Notes: generated by a model from the sequence alone, not told the origin. Positions 49,373 to 58,446 are shown, counted from the stretch's first letter. The stretch: DNA of 64,000 bases from CAYLNH01 sp964384625 (GCA_964384625.1 CAYLNH010000001.1:90828-154827), one strand, 5' to 3'. A program made the numbers and translations.

Positions 49373-50566
49373 GTGAGTATCCTGATCAAAGGCAGACGGG
49401 CAAAACAGCTGCGTCTCGGCGTTGCCGCCGCGATCGTTATGCTGGCGACGTTCGGCGGCTGGCGGTTTCGAGCCTGGGTCGAACGACGTGCGGCCGATCA
49501 ACTCATCCGCGACCTCATCGTCATCGGCGACGGCGACGGCGTGCAATGGGGACTCAACACGGGCATCGCCGTCAATTCCCAGGACCACTGCTATAACAAC
49601 AGAACGCTCCTGGAAGCCGCTGCCAACGCCGGGCGCACGGACATCGTGAAACTCCTGATCCGCTCCGGGGCGCGATTGCAGGCATCCGCCCCGGGAGCTG
49701 TCAGCCCGCTGCACCTCGCAGAGAACCCGGCGGTCGCAAGAGCCCTGATCGATGCTGGAGCCGACGTCACCGCAACCACGAGCTTCGGACAAACGCCGCT
49801 GCACTGGGCGGTCATCAATGCCTCTCCCGGAACGGTTCCGGTTCTGGTGCAAGCAGGCGTCCCACTGGACGCCAAAGACGGATACCAACAGACGGCCCTC
49901 CACACGGCCGCGGTTCACGGCAGGCCCCTCAAGACGCGGGAGCTCTTGGCCGCGGGAGCGAATGTAGGGGCTGTAGACATGAACGACGAAACAGCACTTC
50001 ATCTCGCCGCCAACGCGCAAGTGGCAAAGGCCCTGGTCGCCGGCGGCGCCGACATCGAAGCAAAAGACGATGGTGGCCGGACGCCGCTTCACGCCGCCGC
50101 CCTGGAGCGGCCCGACGTCGCCCGGGCACTGATCGCCGCGGGAGCAAACCTGAACGCCAGGGACGCAAACCGATGGACCCCACTCCATCTGGCAGTCTCC
50201 GGCCGGAACGCTCAGCTGATCAAACCCATGCTTGAAAACGGGGCCGATCTTGAAGCCCGGGGCATGAGGGGTATGACGCCGCTGACTATTGCCTGCCTGT
50301 CCGGCGGAGCAAATGCGGCGGCCGCATTGATCCGGGCCGGTGCGGATGTGGAAGTTCAACTTGTTGCCGACAAAAGTCGGCCACTCCATTGTGCCGCAAC
50401 CAAAGGTTATCGTGAAATCGTCAAGCTCCTGCTTGCCGCGAAGGCGGAGATCAACGCGTTGAACAGCAAAGAGAAGACCGCATTTGACCTCGCCAAAGAC
50501 GCTCCCACCCGGGAACTGCTGGAGCAACACGGGGGCAGGCCGGGCCGCAAGCCTGGAGATCTGTAA
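49373..50566 (+). CDS. Membrane-anchored ankyrin-repeat protein
   Basis: The 397-residue product starts with a membrane helix (LRLGVAAAIVMLATFGGW) after a short basic stretch. About ten ankyrin repeats follow, with the usual TPLHxA motif (QTPLHWAVINA, QTALHTAAVHG, ETALHLAANAQ, RTPLHAAALER, WTPLHLAVSGR, SRPLHCAATKG). Ankyrin repeats bind proteins; partner and role are unknown. The frame stays open far upstream, but that part is a shadow of the isomerase gene; the GTG at 49373 is the best start, without a strong ribosome binding site. Confidence 0.75.
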   Translation: MSILIKGRRAKQLRLGVAAAIVMLATFGGWRFRAWVERRAADQLIRDLIVIGDGDGVQWGLNTGIAVNSQDHCYNNRTLLEAAANAGRTDIVKLLIRSGARLQASAPGAVSPLHLAENPAVARALIDAGADVTATTSFGQTPLHWAVINASPGTVPVLVQAGVPLDAKDGYQQTALHTAAVHGRPLKTRELLAAGANVGAVDMNDETALHLAANAQVAKALVAGGADIEAKDDGGRTPLHAAALERPDVARALIAAGANLNARDANRWTPLHLAVSGRNAQLIKPMLENGADLEARGMRGMTPLTIACLSGGANAAAALIRAGADVEVQLVADKSRPLHCAATKGYREIVKLLLAAKAEINALNSKEKTAFDLAKDAPTRELLEQHGGRPGRKPGDL

Positions 50567-50599
50567 GGTCTCGGCCAGAGGCGTCACGCCCTGCCCTGG

Positions 50600-50908
50600 T
50601 CAATCCTTGGCCGGCACCATCGTGATGCAGTACGGTACGGTTGCGTACCCGAGGAGCAGCAGCGCGGCAACAAGAATGGTCGGGCCGCAGGGGAAGAAGA
50701 AAAACCACGCCGCGATGAGCGCAACGGCCCACGCGGCGAAATACACCAATGCGGCAACGATCTCACAGGTGCCTTGCACCACAATCAATCGGCCGCAATG
50801 CACGCATTCCCGCTCCCGGTCCTGCCAGCCCTGATCGCAGTACCTGAACACCAGATCCAAACGGCTCAAGCGCTTGCCGCAATGCGGGCAAACGGCGCGA
50901 TGCTTCAT
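50600..50908 (-). CDS. Small membrane protein with a zinc-ribbon motif
   Basis: The 102-residue product has two cysteine pairs of zinc-ribbon type in its first 40 residues (CPHCGKRLS and CVHCGRLI), then two membrane helices (IVAALVYFAAWAVALIAAWFFFF and TILVAALLLLGYATVPYCIT). AAGGAG lies before the ATG. Small proteins of this form are common but of unknown role. It converges with the ankyrin gene. Confidence 0.65.
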   Translation of the reverse strand: MKHRAVCPHCGKRLSRLDLVFRYCDQGWQDRERECVHCGRLIVVQGTCEIVAALVYFAAWAVALIAAWFFFFPCGPTILVAALLLLGYATVPYCITMVPAKD

Positions 50909-51239
50909 CAGGGAACTCCTTCGTGTCGGCCTTCACCCAAGTATACGGAGGGCCCCCAGCGGTCCTGCCATCCCGGCAACGTGATGGGACGGCTTAGCGA
51001 CCTGTCGGATCGCGGGGTGAAATCCGCCCCTGTACCCGCAACTGATGAACCCACGTCACTGTGATCCCGAAAACGTGAGCGGGTTGGATGGGGCTGGGCG
51101 GATCGGAGCCGTATGCAATACGGCGCACCCGGGCTCGGAACCGATGTCAGGCAGTCATCAAGTCGTCGCGAGTCGCTGGTCCCTGGTCCAATCCTGAACC
51201 CAACGTGCAGGGTGTGCCTTGCACGCCAATCCCCCCGCA
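50909..51239. other. Gene-free stretch holding a possible decayed structured RNA
   Basis: About 330 bases between two minus-strand genes. Its centre (50950-51160) carries the words described in the separate RNA entry. Open frames through it on both strands lack ribosome binding sites and recognisable products. Confidence 0.4.
50950..51160 (+). ncRNA. Candidate structured RNA or RNA-element remnant
   Basis: Two partial likenesses are seen on the plus strand. At 51012-51044 the segment GGGTGAAATCCG...CTGTACCCGCAACTG resembles the core of cobalamin riboswitches. At 51106-51120 GGAGCCGTATGCAAT resembles the start of group II intron domain V, with a partly matching 3' half (GCAC...GGCTCGGA). A perfect GCCGTAT/ATACGGC hairpin lies at 51108-51124. 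No plus-strand gene follows for over 5 kb and no reverse transcriptase is present, so either would be a remnant. Identity is unproven. Confidence 0.3.
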
Positions 51240-51271
51240 AGAGAACAGCGGCTCCGGGAGGGAGCCGCTGT
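51240..51271 (-). terminator. Terminator of the acyl-CoA dehydrogenase gene
   Basis: A perfect 11-bp stem (ACAGCGGCTCC with GGAGCCGCTGT, arms 51245-51255 and 51261-51271) with a five-base loop lies 20 bases after the stop and is followed by TTCTCTT on the minus strand. Confidence 0.65.
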
Positions 51272-51291
51272 GGAGTAGTAAGGACGATGTG

Positions 51292-52989
51292 TCAGTCGTT
51301 GAGCTCAAGCGCCATTTCGCGGTCGCTCTTGATGCACTCGAGGTTCATCTTGGACCGCGGAATCATGTCAACGATAAACCGTTTGGCGATCTTTTTCTTA
51401 TAGTCCCACTTCTCGGCCTGATGCAGAAAGATCCAGCCGATGAGGACGTCGATGGCGAGGTCAACCAGGTTAGTGCCCATCAGGTCGCGGTAGTCGTTGT
51501 CCCTGTCCTTCAGGAAGGCGATGGCATCCTGCAGCATGGCCTCGGCTTCGCGGACCTGATCCGCGAGTTCGCCGAGATCGCCGGTGAACTCCTTCGTATT
51601 GAACATCTCGAGGGCGTTATCAATCACGCCGCGCAGGATGCGGGGGACAGCCCAGACGATCTGGATCTGGGAGGTGCCTTCGTAGATATTCGTGATGCGG
51701 GCGTCGCGATACAGTCGCTGCGACGGGTATTCCATCATGAAACCGTTGCCGCCGTGGATCTGGATGGCCATGTAGGCAATGCGGTTGGCCCACTCGCAGC
51801 AGTAATACTTCGCCATCGGTGTGAGCATGTCCGACATCTTGCTGTAGAACCGATGTTCCTGCTTGTTTTCCTGGATCTCGGCGCCTTCCAGCATGTCGAC
51901 GACATAGCTGGTGGCGTACAGCAAAGCGCGTGAGGCCTCGGTGTGCACGCGCATATCGGTGAGCATGCGGGCAACCTGCGGGAACTCCTTGATCGGCTTG
52001 CCGAACTGCTCGCGTTCGTTGGCGTAGACCTGGGCTTCGCGGAGGGCGGCTTCGCTGATGCCGAGGCCCTGGGCGGCAACGCCGAGGCGGGCGGCGGACA
52101 TCAGCCAGGCGGTATACCGGGCCAGGCCGGCGCCGCGTTTGCCGATCAGGCGCGCCGGCGCCTTGTCGTAGTACAGCTCACACGTGGGAGAACCGTGGAT
52201 GCCGAGCTTGTGCTCGATGCGGCGCACGTGAATCTTGCCGCAACTGCGGTCGGTGACGAAGAAACTGAGGCCGCGGCTGCCGCTGTACTTTGCGGGGTCT
52301 TCGCTGCGGGCAAGGACGACATGCACGTCGCCGCAACCGTTGGTGATAAAGCGTTTCGTCCCGGAGATAAACCATTCGCCGGTCACCGGGTCCTGCTCGG
52401 CCGCGAGATCGGACTTGGTCCGGACGGCGGCCAGGTCACTGCCGGCATCGGGCTCGGTCAGCACCATGGCGCCGGTGCGTTCGCCGGAGGCCATATCGGG
52501 CAGGTATTTTTCTTTCGACTCGTCGTCGGCGAACTGCTGAATGGTCTCGCCGATGCCCTGCAGGCCGAAGAAGTTCATCAGCGACACGTCGGCCCGGGAG
52601 ATGATCTCGGTGGCGGCGGTGTAGAAGGTCTTGGACATGCCGATACCGCCGTAACGCGGGCTCAGGGTGATGCCGCAGAGCTGGGCGTCTTTGAGGTCGG
52701 CCAGGTTCCGTTTCAGGCCCTCGGGGAAGAGGACCTCGCCATCAACGAGTTTACAGCCTTCGACGTCGATCTCCTCGGCGCGCGGGGCGATACGCTGCGC
52801 GGCGACGGTGCCGACGGGGTCGGAGAGCATATCGATACTGGCTTCACGGGCTTCCTCCGCGTCTTCAAACATGGAGTCCTCGGTACCGAACTGATCCCGC
52901 ATGTTCAGCAAGGTCTCCCAATCGACCATCTGTTCCATCACGAACTTGAGATCGGCATTATCCTGGTAGAAGTTTTCGGACTCCGACAT
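51292..52989 (-). CDS. Acyl-CoA dehydrogenase
   Basis: The enzyme oxidises acyl-CoA to enoyl-CoA with FAD and passes electrons to ETF. The 565-residue product has the flavin-binding segments LTEPDAGSDLAA and WFISGTKRFITNG, the helical C-terminal domain (YANEREQFGKPI, QIHGGNGFMMEYPSQRLYRDARITNIYEGTSQIQ, with the catalytic Glu in YEGTSQ) and an extra C-terminal helical region of about 150 residues as in long-form family members. A CAGGAG site precedes the ATG. It lies after the etf genes, its likely electron acceptors, but beyond a terminator, so it has its own promoter or relies on readthrough. Confidence 0.9.
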   Translation of the reverse strand: MSESENFYQDNADLKFVMEQMVDWETLLNMRDQFGTEDSMFEDAEEAREASIDMLSDPVGTVAAQRIAPRAEEIDVEGCKLVDGEVLFPEGLKRNLADLKDAQLCGITLSPRYGGIGMSKTFYTAATEIISRADVSLMNFFGLQGIGETIQQFADDESKEKYLPDMASGERTGAMVLTEPDAGSDLAAVRTKSDLAAEQDPVTGEWFISGTKRFITNGCGDVHVVLARSEDPAKYSGSRGLSFFVTDRSCGKIHVRRIEHKLGIHGSPTCELYYDKAPARLIGKRGAGLARYTAWLMSAARLGVAAQGLGISEAALREAQVYANEREQFGKPIKEFPQVARMLTDMRVHTEASRALLYATSYVVDMLEGAEIQENKQEHRFYSKMSDMLTPMAKYYCCEWANRIAYMAIQIHGGNGFMMEYPSQRLYRDARITNIYEGTSQIQIVWAVPRILRGVIDNALEMFNTKEFTGDLGELADQVREAEAMLQDAIAFLKDRDNDYRDLMGTNLVDLAIDVLIGWIFLHQAEKWDYKKKIAKRFIVDMIPRSKMNLECIKSDREMALELND

Positions 52990-53138
52990 TCACACTCTCC
53001 TGCTGTATCGTTATCTGATTATCAAAAATCTGTTGTGCGCCCCCCCGCATTCCGGCCCGGCGGCACCCGCCCGGTCGCCGAGAATCCGGCTAATATAGGG
53101 TCTCAAACAAGGTTAGCCAGTGATATTCCAAGGAAGGC

Positions 53139-53182
53139 AAAAAAAGACCCGCCGCAACGGCTTTCCGGCCTTGCGGCGGGTC
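53139..53182 (-). terminator. Terminator of the fixC-fixX-etfB-etfA operon
   Basis: A 12-bp stem (GACCCGCCGCAA with TTGCGGCGGGTC, arms 53146-53157 and 53171-53182) is followed on the minus strand by TTTTTTT. It lies 26 bases after the etfA stop. Confidence 0.9.
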
Positions 53183-53207
53183 AGGGAATCTCAGATTGCT
53201 GCGGGAA

Positions 53208-54164
53208 TCAGCCCAGCAGTTCGGTCATCTTCGGAACGACCGCTGCCAGATCGCCGACAACCTTGTAGTCCGCCACCTTGAAGATCGGCGCGGAGTCGTC
53301 GGTATTGATGGCGACGATTTTCCGGGCGTCGCGAATGCCGACCAGATGCTGGACGGCGCCGCTGATGCCGACGGCGATGTACAGTTCGGGGCCGACCTTG
53401 ACGCCGGTCTGACCGATCTGGCGCTCGGCGGAAACCCAGCCGGCGTCGACCGACGCACGGGTGGCGCCGATTTCGGCGTTCAGCTTGGCCGCCAGATCCT
53501 CCAGCAACTGGAAGTTGTCGGCGGACCCGACGCCGGCGCCGCCGCCGATGATGACTTTGGCGTCCTTCAGATTGACCGTTTTGCGGGCGACCTCGCGCTT
53601 CTCCACAACGTTCCCGGTCGCGTCGTCCAGAGCGACGTCAACCGCCACGGTTTCCGCGTTGCCGGCGCCGGCCGCCGCCGGTTCGTCGGCGCCGTCCGCG
53701 AGCGTAATCACGGCAGCGCCGTTGACGGCGTAGCTGGTCATGACTTTGGCGTCGAACTCCATGCGTTTGCCGACGACCGTATCGCCGTCGCAGGCGACGT
53801 CCTGGCAGTCGACCACGACGCCGGCGTCGCACAGGCCGCCCAGGTACGGGGCCAGGTCGTTACCAACTGTGGAAGACGGCAGCAGACAGAGCTTCACGCC
53901 TTTGTCGGCGACGATCGCCGCCAAAGCCTTGGCGGCAGGACGCGTGAGATACGCCTCCAGGGCGGGGTTTGAAACGGTATAGACGACGTCAACACCGCGG
54001 CCGGCCACATCGGCGGCGGTGGCGGCGACGTCAGCGCCGAGCACAACGGCGCCGAGTTTCAGGGCGGCGGCGTCGGCCAGCCGGCGGCCTTTGCTGATGC
54101 ACTGCAGTGAGATATCGGTGATCCCGTCGTCATCGTGTTCGATGTAAACAAGAATATCGGACAT
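53208..54164 (-). CDS. etfA: Electron transfer flavoprotein alpha subunit (FixB type)
   Basis: EtfA binds FAD and, with EtfB, accepts electrons. The 318-residue product has an N-terminal nucleotide-like domain and the C-terminal FAD domain with KVIIGGGAGVGSADNFQLLEDLAAKLNAEIGATRASVDAGWVSAERQIGQTGVKVGPELYIAVGISGAVQHLVGI, which carries the SR-like and GQTG motifs of the family. GAGGA precedes the ATG at 54164. It is the last gene of the fixC-fixX-etfB-etfA operon, 13 bases after etfB. Confidence 0.94.
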   Translation of the reverse strand: MSDILVYIEHDDDGITDISLQCISKGRRLADAAALKLGAVVLGADVAATAADVAGRGVDVVYTVSNPALEAYLTRPAAKALAAIVADKGVKLCLLPSSTVGNDLAPYLGGLCDAGVVVDCQDVACDGDTVVGKRMEFDAKVMTSYAVNGAAVITLADGADEPAAAGAGNAETVAVDVALDDATGNVVEKREVARKTVNLKDAKVIIGGGAGVGSADNFQLLEDLAAKLNAEIGATRASVDAGWVSAERQIGQTGVKVGPELYIAVGISGAVQHLVGIRDARKIVAINTDDSAPIFKVADYKVVGDLAAVVPKMTELLG

Positions 54165-54177
54165 TGGTGTTTCCTCC

Positions 54178-54957
54178 TCAGACAATATCGTCGAGCATGG
54201 CTTTCAGGGCGCCGGCGTCTTCAGGATCGACGACCTTGGTCTCGACCTGCTTCTGCGGGATCGCCTCATATCCGGCAACGGTGACCTTGGCGGCCACATC
54301 GCCCACCCCAAGATCCGCCGCCGACCAGACCGGGATCTCCTTCTTTTTCATCTTCAGCTTGAGCATCGCCTTGGCGCTGCGCGGCGTCCGCGGGTCGTCT
54401 TTCAGCAGGTAGACGCCGAGAACCAGGACGGCCGGCAGTCGGGCCCGGATGAACTCACTGCCCATTTCGATCTCGCGTTTGCAGAGGACGCTGCTGTCAT
54501 CGCTCTCGACGATACTGTCGACGTAGGTGATCTGGTCGAGGTCGAGGGCGGCGGCCAGTTGGGCGCCGAGCAGGGAGTTTTCGCCTTCCGGCACGTTGAC
54601 GCCGAGGAGGACGAGATCGAACTCGCCGAGCTTCCGGACGGCGGCGGCCAGCAGTTCAGCCTGGCCGGCACTGTCCAGGTCGGCGGGCGCGGAGATACGC
54701 ACGACGTCGTCGACACCGCGATACAGGCATTCACGCAGAACATCCACGTCTTTGCTGTCGCCGATCGACAGGACGGTCACCTTGCCGCCGTGCTTCTCTT
54801 TGAGCTGCAGAGCCTGCTCCAGGCTGTTCAGGTCTTCGGGTTCAAAGCGCTTGCTCAGGCTGCTTTCGTTGAGCTGCCCGTCCGCGCTGACAACGCTGCC
54901 GAGGAGGTCGCGGGTGTCCCACACCTCTCTGGCGACGACGATGCAGTTGTAAGGCAT
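54178..54957 (-). CDS. etfB: Electron transfer flavoprotein beta subunit (FixA type)
   Basis: The 259-residue product has the EtfB pattern: LNSLEQALQLKEKHGGKVTVLSIGD, LRECLYRGVDDVVRI, DLVLLGVNVPEGENSLLGAQLAAALDLDQITYVDSI and a closing LKMKKKEIPVWSAADLGV. With FixC and FixX beside it, the pair belongs to the EtfABCX (FixABCX) group, whose members bifurcate electrons from NADH to quinone and ferredoxin or flavodoxin. Group membership is inferred from the neighbours; residues that bind the second FAD were not checked against structures. Confidence 0.92.
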   Translation of the reverse strand: MPYNCIVVAREVWDTRDLLGSVVSADGQLNESSLSKRFEPEDLNSLEQALQLKEKHGGKVTVLSIGDSKDVDVLRECLYRGVDDVVRISAPADLDSAGQAELLAAAVRKLGEFDLVLLGVNVPEGENSLLGAQLAAALDLDQITYVDSIVESDDSSVLCKREIEMGSEFIRARLPAVLVLGVYLLKDDPRTPRSAKAMLKLKMKKKEIPVWSAADLGVGDVAAKVTVAGYEAIPQKQVETKVVDPEDAGALKAMLDDIV

Positions 54958-55131
54958 ACAGGTCTCCGGTCGGGGTTATTGTTATGTCTTCTGGTATCGT
55001 GTAAAATTTTTCTTCCAACACGGGGCGGCAGCACCGCCGAACCACAGCCGTGAGCTCTGCTTCCAACCCGTGACCCGTTCGATCAGCGTTCCGGAGGTCA
55101 GTGTCCGTTCGCTGCCGGACGCGGACCCGGC

Positions 55132-55434
55132 CTACCCGAAACGGTACTTGACCCCCATGCCGCCTTCGGGGAAACTCCAGTCGATTGCGTCCTTGTCGCA
55201 GACTTTGCAGCAGGTGCCGCATTCCAGGCAGTTGTCGTGCGAGACGACGATCTTGTTTTCGTCGTTGGGGTCGCGTTTGTAGACGCCGGCCGGACACAGC
55301 AGGACGCACATCTTGCCTTCGCACTTCTCGCACTTGGCCATATCCACTTTGATATGCGGGTGGTCCGAGTCCGGTTCGTACTTGGTGCGATAGAGTTTGT
55401 CTTCGAGACTCAGTTCAAACAGCTCTTCACTCAT
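55132..55434 (-). CDS. fixX: FixX-type ferredoxin
   Basis: The 100-residue product contains CEKCEGKMCVLLCP and CLECGTCCKVCD, matching the FixX and ETF-quinone oxidoreductase ferredoxin domain that carries a 4Fe-4S cluster. It ends with a GMGVKYRFG segment typical of FixX. GGAG precedes the ATG. It lies 38 bases after fixC and 174 bases before etfB. It would link the FixC flavin to the Etf pair or the quinone pool. Confidence 0.93.
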   Translation of the reverse strand: MSEELFELSLEDKLYRTKYEPDSDHPHIKVDMAKCEKCEGKMCVLLCPAGVYKRDPNDENKIVVSHDNCLECGTCCKVCDKDAIDWSFPEGGMGVKYRFG

Positions 55435-55472
55435 AATCGATCTCCTTTGCGCCTCCCACGCGCCCGGATGGC

Positions 55473-56807
55473 CTACATCAACTTGCGGGCTTTGAATATC
55501 TTCATGGCCATCTGCACCTTCGAGAGATCCTTGAAGAAGGTCTTCACGGCCCGCTTCTGGATGGTCTTCTTCGGTTCCAGCGAGACGGTGAAATAATCCA
55601 CCAGCATCTGGGTCGCCTTCGACGGATAGGTGGAGAGGACTTCCGGCGTCGTATCCATGATCTCCGGCAGATTCCGGTATTTCTCCAGGTCCTGCCAGGC
55701 GATGCTGTCGCGCAGCCGCGCTTCATACGCCTGCAGGGCCTGATAGGAAAAGTCGCCTTTGCCTTTGGCCTCGATCACGGTCTCGGCCGCGAGCTTGCCG
55801 GATTCCATGGCGTGGTTCGTGCCCTCCTTGTACAGCGACATGTTGACCAGACCGGCGGCATCGCCGCAGATCATCACGCCGTTGCCGGCCAGCTGGCCGA
55901 GACAGTCATAGCCGCCTTCGGGAATCAGGTGGGCGCCGTACTCGAGCAGTTCGCCGCCGCGCAGCAGTTTCCGGATCTCCGGGTGCTGCTTGAACGCGTC
56001 CATAATCCGGTTCGGCTCGAGGCCCTTCTCTTTGACGGACTCGAGCTTCGCGGCAGCGCCGATGCTGATGGTCTCTTTCTGGGTGTAGATGAAACCGCCG
56101 CCGACCAGACCGTCGAAGGGAGCGCCGATGAAATCGAACGCCGCGCCCTCGTTCTCGTCCAGGTTGAACCGGTCCTCGATCACCTTCCGGTCCAGACGGA
56201 TCGTCTCTTTGACGCCGACCGCATAGTGCTGCTCGTGTTTGCCGCCGCGCAGATTCAACTCACGCCGGGCTTCGTCGGTGACCAGGCTGTGGGTGCCGTC
56301 GCAGAGGATGACGACGTCGGCAAAGAATTCTTCATGGCCGTCATCCCCGCGGATTTTGACGCCCTTCGCCTGCCGCGCGTCGCCCTCGCCCTCGTAGATC
56401 AAGCCGTCGACCACCATGCCTTCGAGCAGGCTGGCGCCGGCTTCCTCAACCTGGTCGGCAAACCATTTGTCGAACTGGGAACGATGGACGGTGTAGGTGT
56501 AGTTATACGGCGGCTTGCCCCACTCCCGAGAGCCAAACGTGACCGCGGAGAAATTGGCGTCGTCCAGGAAACAGACCTGGCGTTTGACCACCGGCCGTTC
56601 GATCGGGGCGGATTCCCAGAACTCGGGGATCAGCTGATTCAGGATCGTGCCGTAGAGCAGGCCGCCCAGGCTCTTGCTGCCGGAATACTCGCCGCGCTCG
56701 ACGACGATGACCTCCATCTCCTTTTTCGCCAGGCTGTACGCTGCCGCCAGCCCGGCCGGGCCGCCGCCAACGACGATGGCATCAACTTTTACCTGATCGT
56801 CATCCAT
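55473..56807 (-). CDS. fixC: FixC-type flavoprotein (ETF-quinone oxidoreductase-like)
   Basis: The 444-residue product has the FAD motif VDAIVVGGGPAGLAAAYSLAKKEMEVIVVERG at the N-terminus, a GGLLYG motif, DVVILCDGTHSLV and the second flavin motif NGVMICGDAAGLVNMSLYKEGTNHAMESGKLAAETV. It matches FixC, which passes electrons from the Etf pair to quinone. It heads the operon. The ribosome binding site is weak and I could not place a firm promoter in the 292-base region upstream. Confidence 0.92.
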   Translation of the reverse strand: MDDDQVKVDAIVVGGGPAGLAAAYSLAKKEMEVIVVERGEYSGSKSLGGLLYGTILNQLIPEFWESAPIERPVVKRQVCFLDDANFSAVTFGSREWGKPPYNYTYTVHRSQFDKWFADQVEEAGASLLEGMVVDGLIYEGEGDARQAKGVKIRGDDGHEEFFADVVILCDGTHSLVTDEARRELNLRGGKHEQHYAVGVKETIRLDRKVIEDRFNLDENEGAAFDFIGAPFDGLVGGGFIYTQKETISIGAAAKLESVKEKGLEPNRIMDAFKQHPEIRKLLRGGELLEYGAHLIPEGGYDCLGQLAGNGVMICGDAAGLVNMSLYKEGTNHAMESGKLAAETVIEAKGKGDFSYQALQAYEARLRDSIAWQDLEKYRNLPEIMDTTPEVLSTYPSKATQMLVDYFTVSLEPKKTIQKRAVKTFFKDLSKVQMAMKIFKARKLM

Positions 56808-57099
56808 GGGTAAGTCACTGCAAAAGGTTGATAAATACAGAAAAAGCGTCGTTCAACCCCCGCCTCAAAGGGCAAAACGGCGCGACTTTCCCGGCAATGT
56901 AGGGGGAGCTTCGGGGAAATCAACAGGATTCAGAAAAAATCCGATTTCGACGGATTCCGGGACGGAAACAGCGAGTTCGAGCCCGGGCCGGAAACATCAT
57001 CTTCTGTCGGCGCGCCGCTGGACAATTCCGGCGGCAACCGCTAAGTACTTGGTTCGATCATCACGAAACTCGAATACCGACAGCGAAGGCCGCTACGCC

Positions 57100-58446
57100 A
57101 TGACGAACGATCTGCCGGACCAGTTGAACAGCTTCGACGCCGCGACCCGCAAACAGGCGCTCGCGGCGCTGCAGGCCGCCCACGCGCCCGTTCCAATCAA
57201 AGAACCGCTGCACGTCAACATGCACTGCCACACCTTCTTCTCGTATAACGGCTACGGCGCCTCGCCCAGCCGCGTCGCCTGGGAAGCCAGACAGAACGGC
57301 TGGTATGCCGCCGGCATCTGCGACTTCGACGTGCTCGACGGCATGGATGAGTTCCTCCAGGCCGCCGACCAACTGGGCCTGCGCGGCACGGCGAATGTCG
57401 AGACCCGCGTGTTCTTCCGCGAATACGCCGACAAAGAGATCAACTCCCCCGGCGAGCCGGGGGTGTATTACTTCATGGGCGCCGGGTTCGTCAAACCCCC
57501 GCCCGCCGGCACCCCCGCCGCCGACCAGCTGGCCGGCATGCGGCACGGCGTCGAACACCGCAACCGCGGCCTGCTCGAGCGCGTCAATGCCTATCTCGAA
57601 ACGGTCACCCTCGACTACGACAAGGAGGTCCTGCCGCTGACGCCGAACGGCAACGCCACCGAACGGCATATCTGCGCGGCGTTCTACGCCAAAGGCAAGG
57701 AGGTCCTCGGCAGCGACGAATTGACCGCCTACTGGGCGGCGAAACTCGATACCCCGGCCGCCACCATGGCGGACGTGCTGCAGGACCCGATGGCCTTCAG
57801 CGACCTGCTCCGCGCCAAGCTGATGAAGCGCGGCGGCCCGGGCTATGTCCAACCGAATGCCGAGACCTTTCCGGCCCTCGACGATGTGATCGCGATGGTA
57901 CTGGCGGCCGAGGCCATTCCAATGGCTACCTGGCTGGACGGCATGAGCGACGGCGAAGCCGACATCAACGCCATTCTCGAATGCCAGATCGCCAAGGGCG
58001 TCGCCGCCCTGAACATCATCCCGGACCGCAACTGGAACCTGAGCGATCCGGACAAGGCTAAAGTCAAAGTCGCCAGACTCCACGAATGCGTCGCCGCCGC
58101 CGACCGCCTCGGCCTGCCGCTCAACGTCGGCACCGAGTTGAACAAATACGGCCAGAAATGGGTCGACGACTTCACCGCGGGCGCGATGGCGCCGGTCACC
58201 GACAGCTTTATCCGGGGGGCGAACATCATGGTCGGCCATACCCGGCTGCTGCGCTTCGCCGGGTTCTCCTATATCAGCGAGAAGGCGCGCCGTGAATTCC
58301 CCGATGTCGCCGACCGCAACGCGTTCTTCGCCGCCGTCGGCGCCCTGCCGGACCCGGCTCCCGCCGATCTCGCAAAACTCACAGCACAGTCGGCCGACGC
58401 CAATTTCGCCGCCCTGGCGGACGCCGCCCGGCGCGGCGCCTGGTAG
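57100..58446 (+). CDS. PHP-domain-like protein with altered metal site
   Basis: The 448-residue product has a region like the start of PHP phosphoesterases: HVNMHCHTFFSYNGYG (His42, His44), then AGICDFDVLDGMDEFLQAA where the usual motif reads DHDT-DG but His is Phe76, and ANVETR with Glu101. The last usual Asp-x-His motif seems to be replaced (VGTELNKYG). It is much longer than small PHP proteins. Some metal ligands remain, so activity is uncertain. I do not know its substrate. The frame is open far upstream, but the ATG at 57100 gives the natural start. Confidence 0.65.
   Translation: MTNDLPDQLNSFDAATRKQALAALQAAHAPVPIKEPLHVNMHCHTFFSYNGYGASPSRVAWEARQNGWYAAGICDFDVLDGMDEFLQAADQLGLRGTANVETRVFFREYADKEINSPGEPGVYYFMGAGFVKPPPAGTPAADQLAGMRHGVEHRNRGLLERVNAYLETVTLDYDKEVLPLTPNGNATERHICAAFYAKGKEVLGSDELTAYWAAKLDTPAATMADVLQDPMAFSDLLRAKLMKRGGPGYVQPNAETFPALDDVIAMVLAAEAIPMATWLDGMSDGEADINAILECQIAKGVAALNIIPDRNWNLSDPDKAKVKVARLHECVAAADRLGLPLNVGTELNKYGQKWVDDFTAGAMAPVTDSFIRGANIMVGHTRLLRFAGFSYISEKARREFPDVADRNAFFAAVGALPDPAPADLAKLTAQSADANFAALADAARRGAW

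Noticed and set aside
56808..57099. A promoter for fixC (TTGAAC and TATTTA on the minus strand).
   Set aside because: The spacing (13-15 bases) is outside the range seen at the better promoters, so I did not list it.
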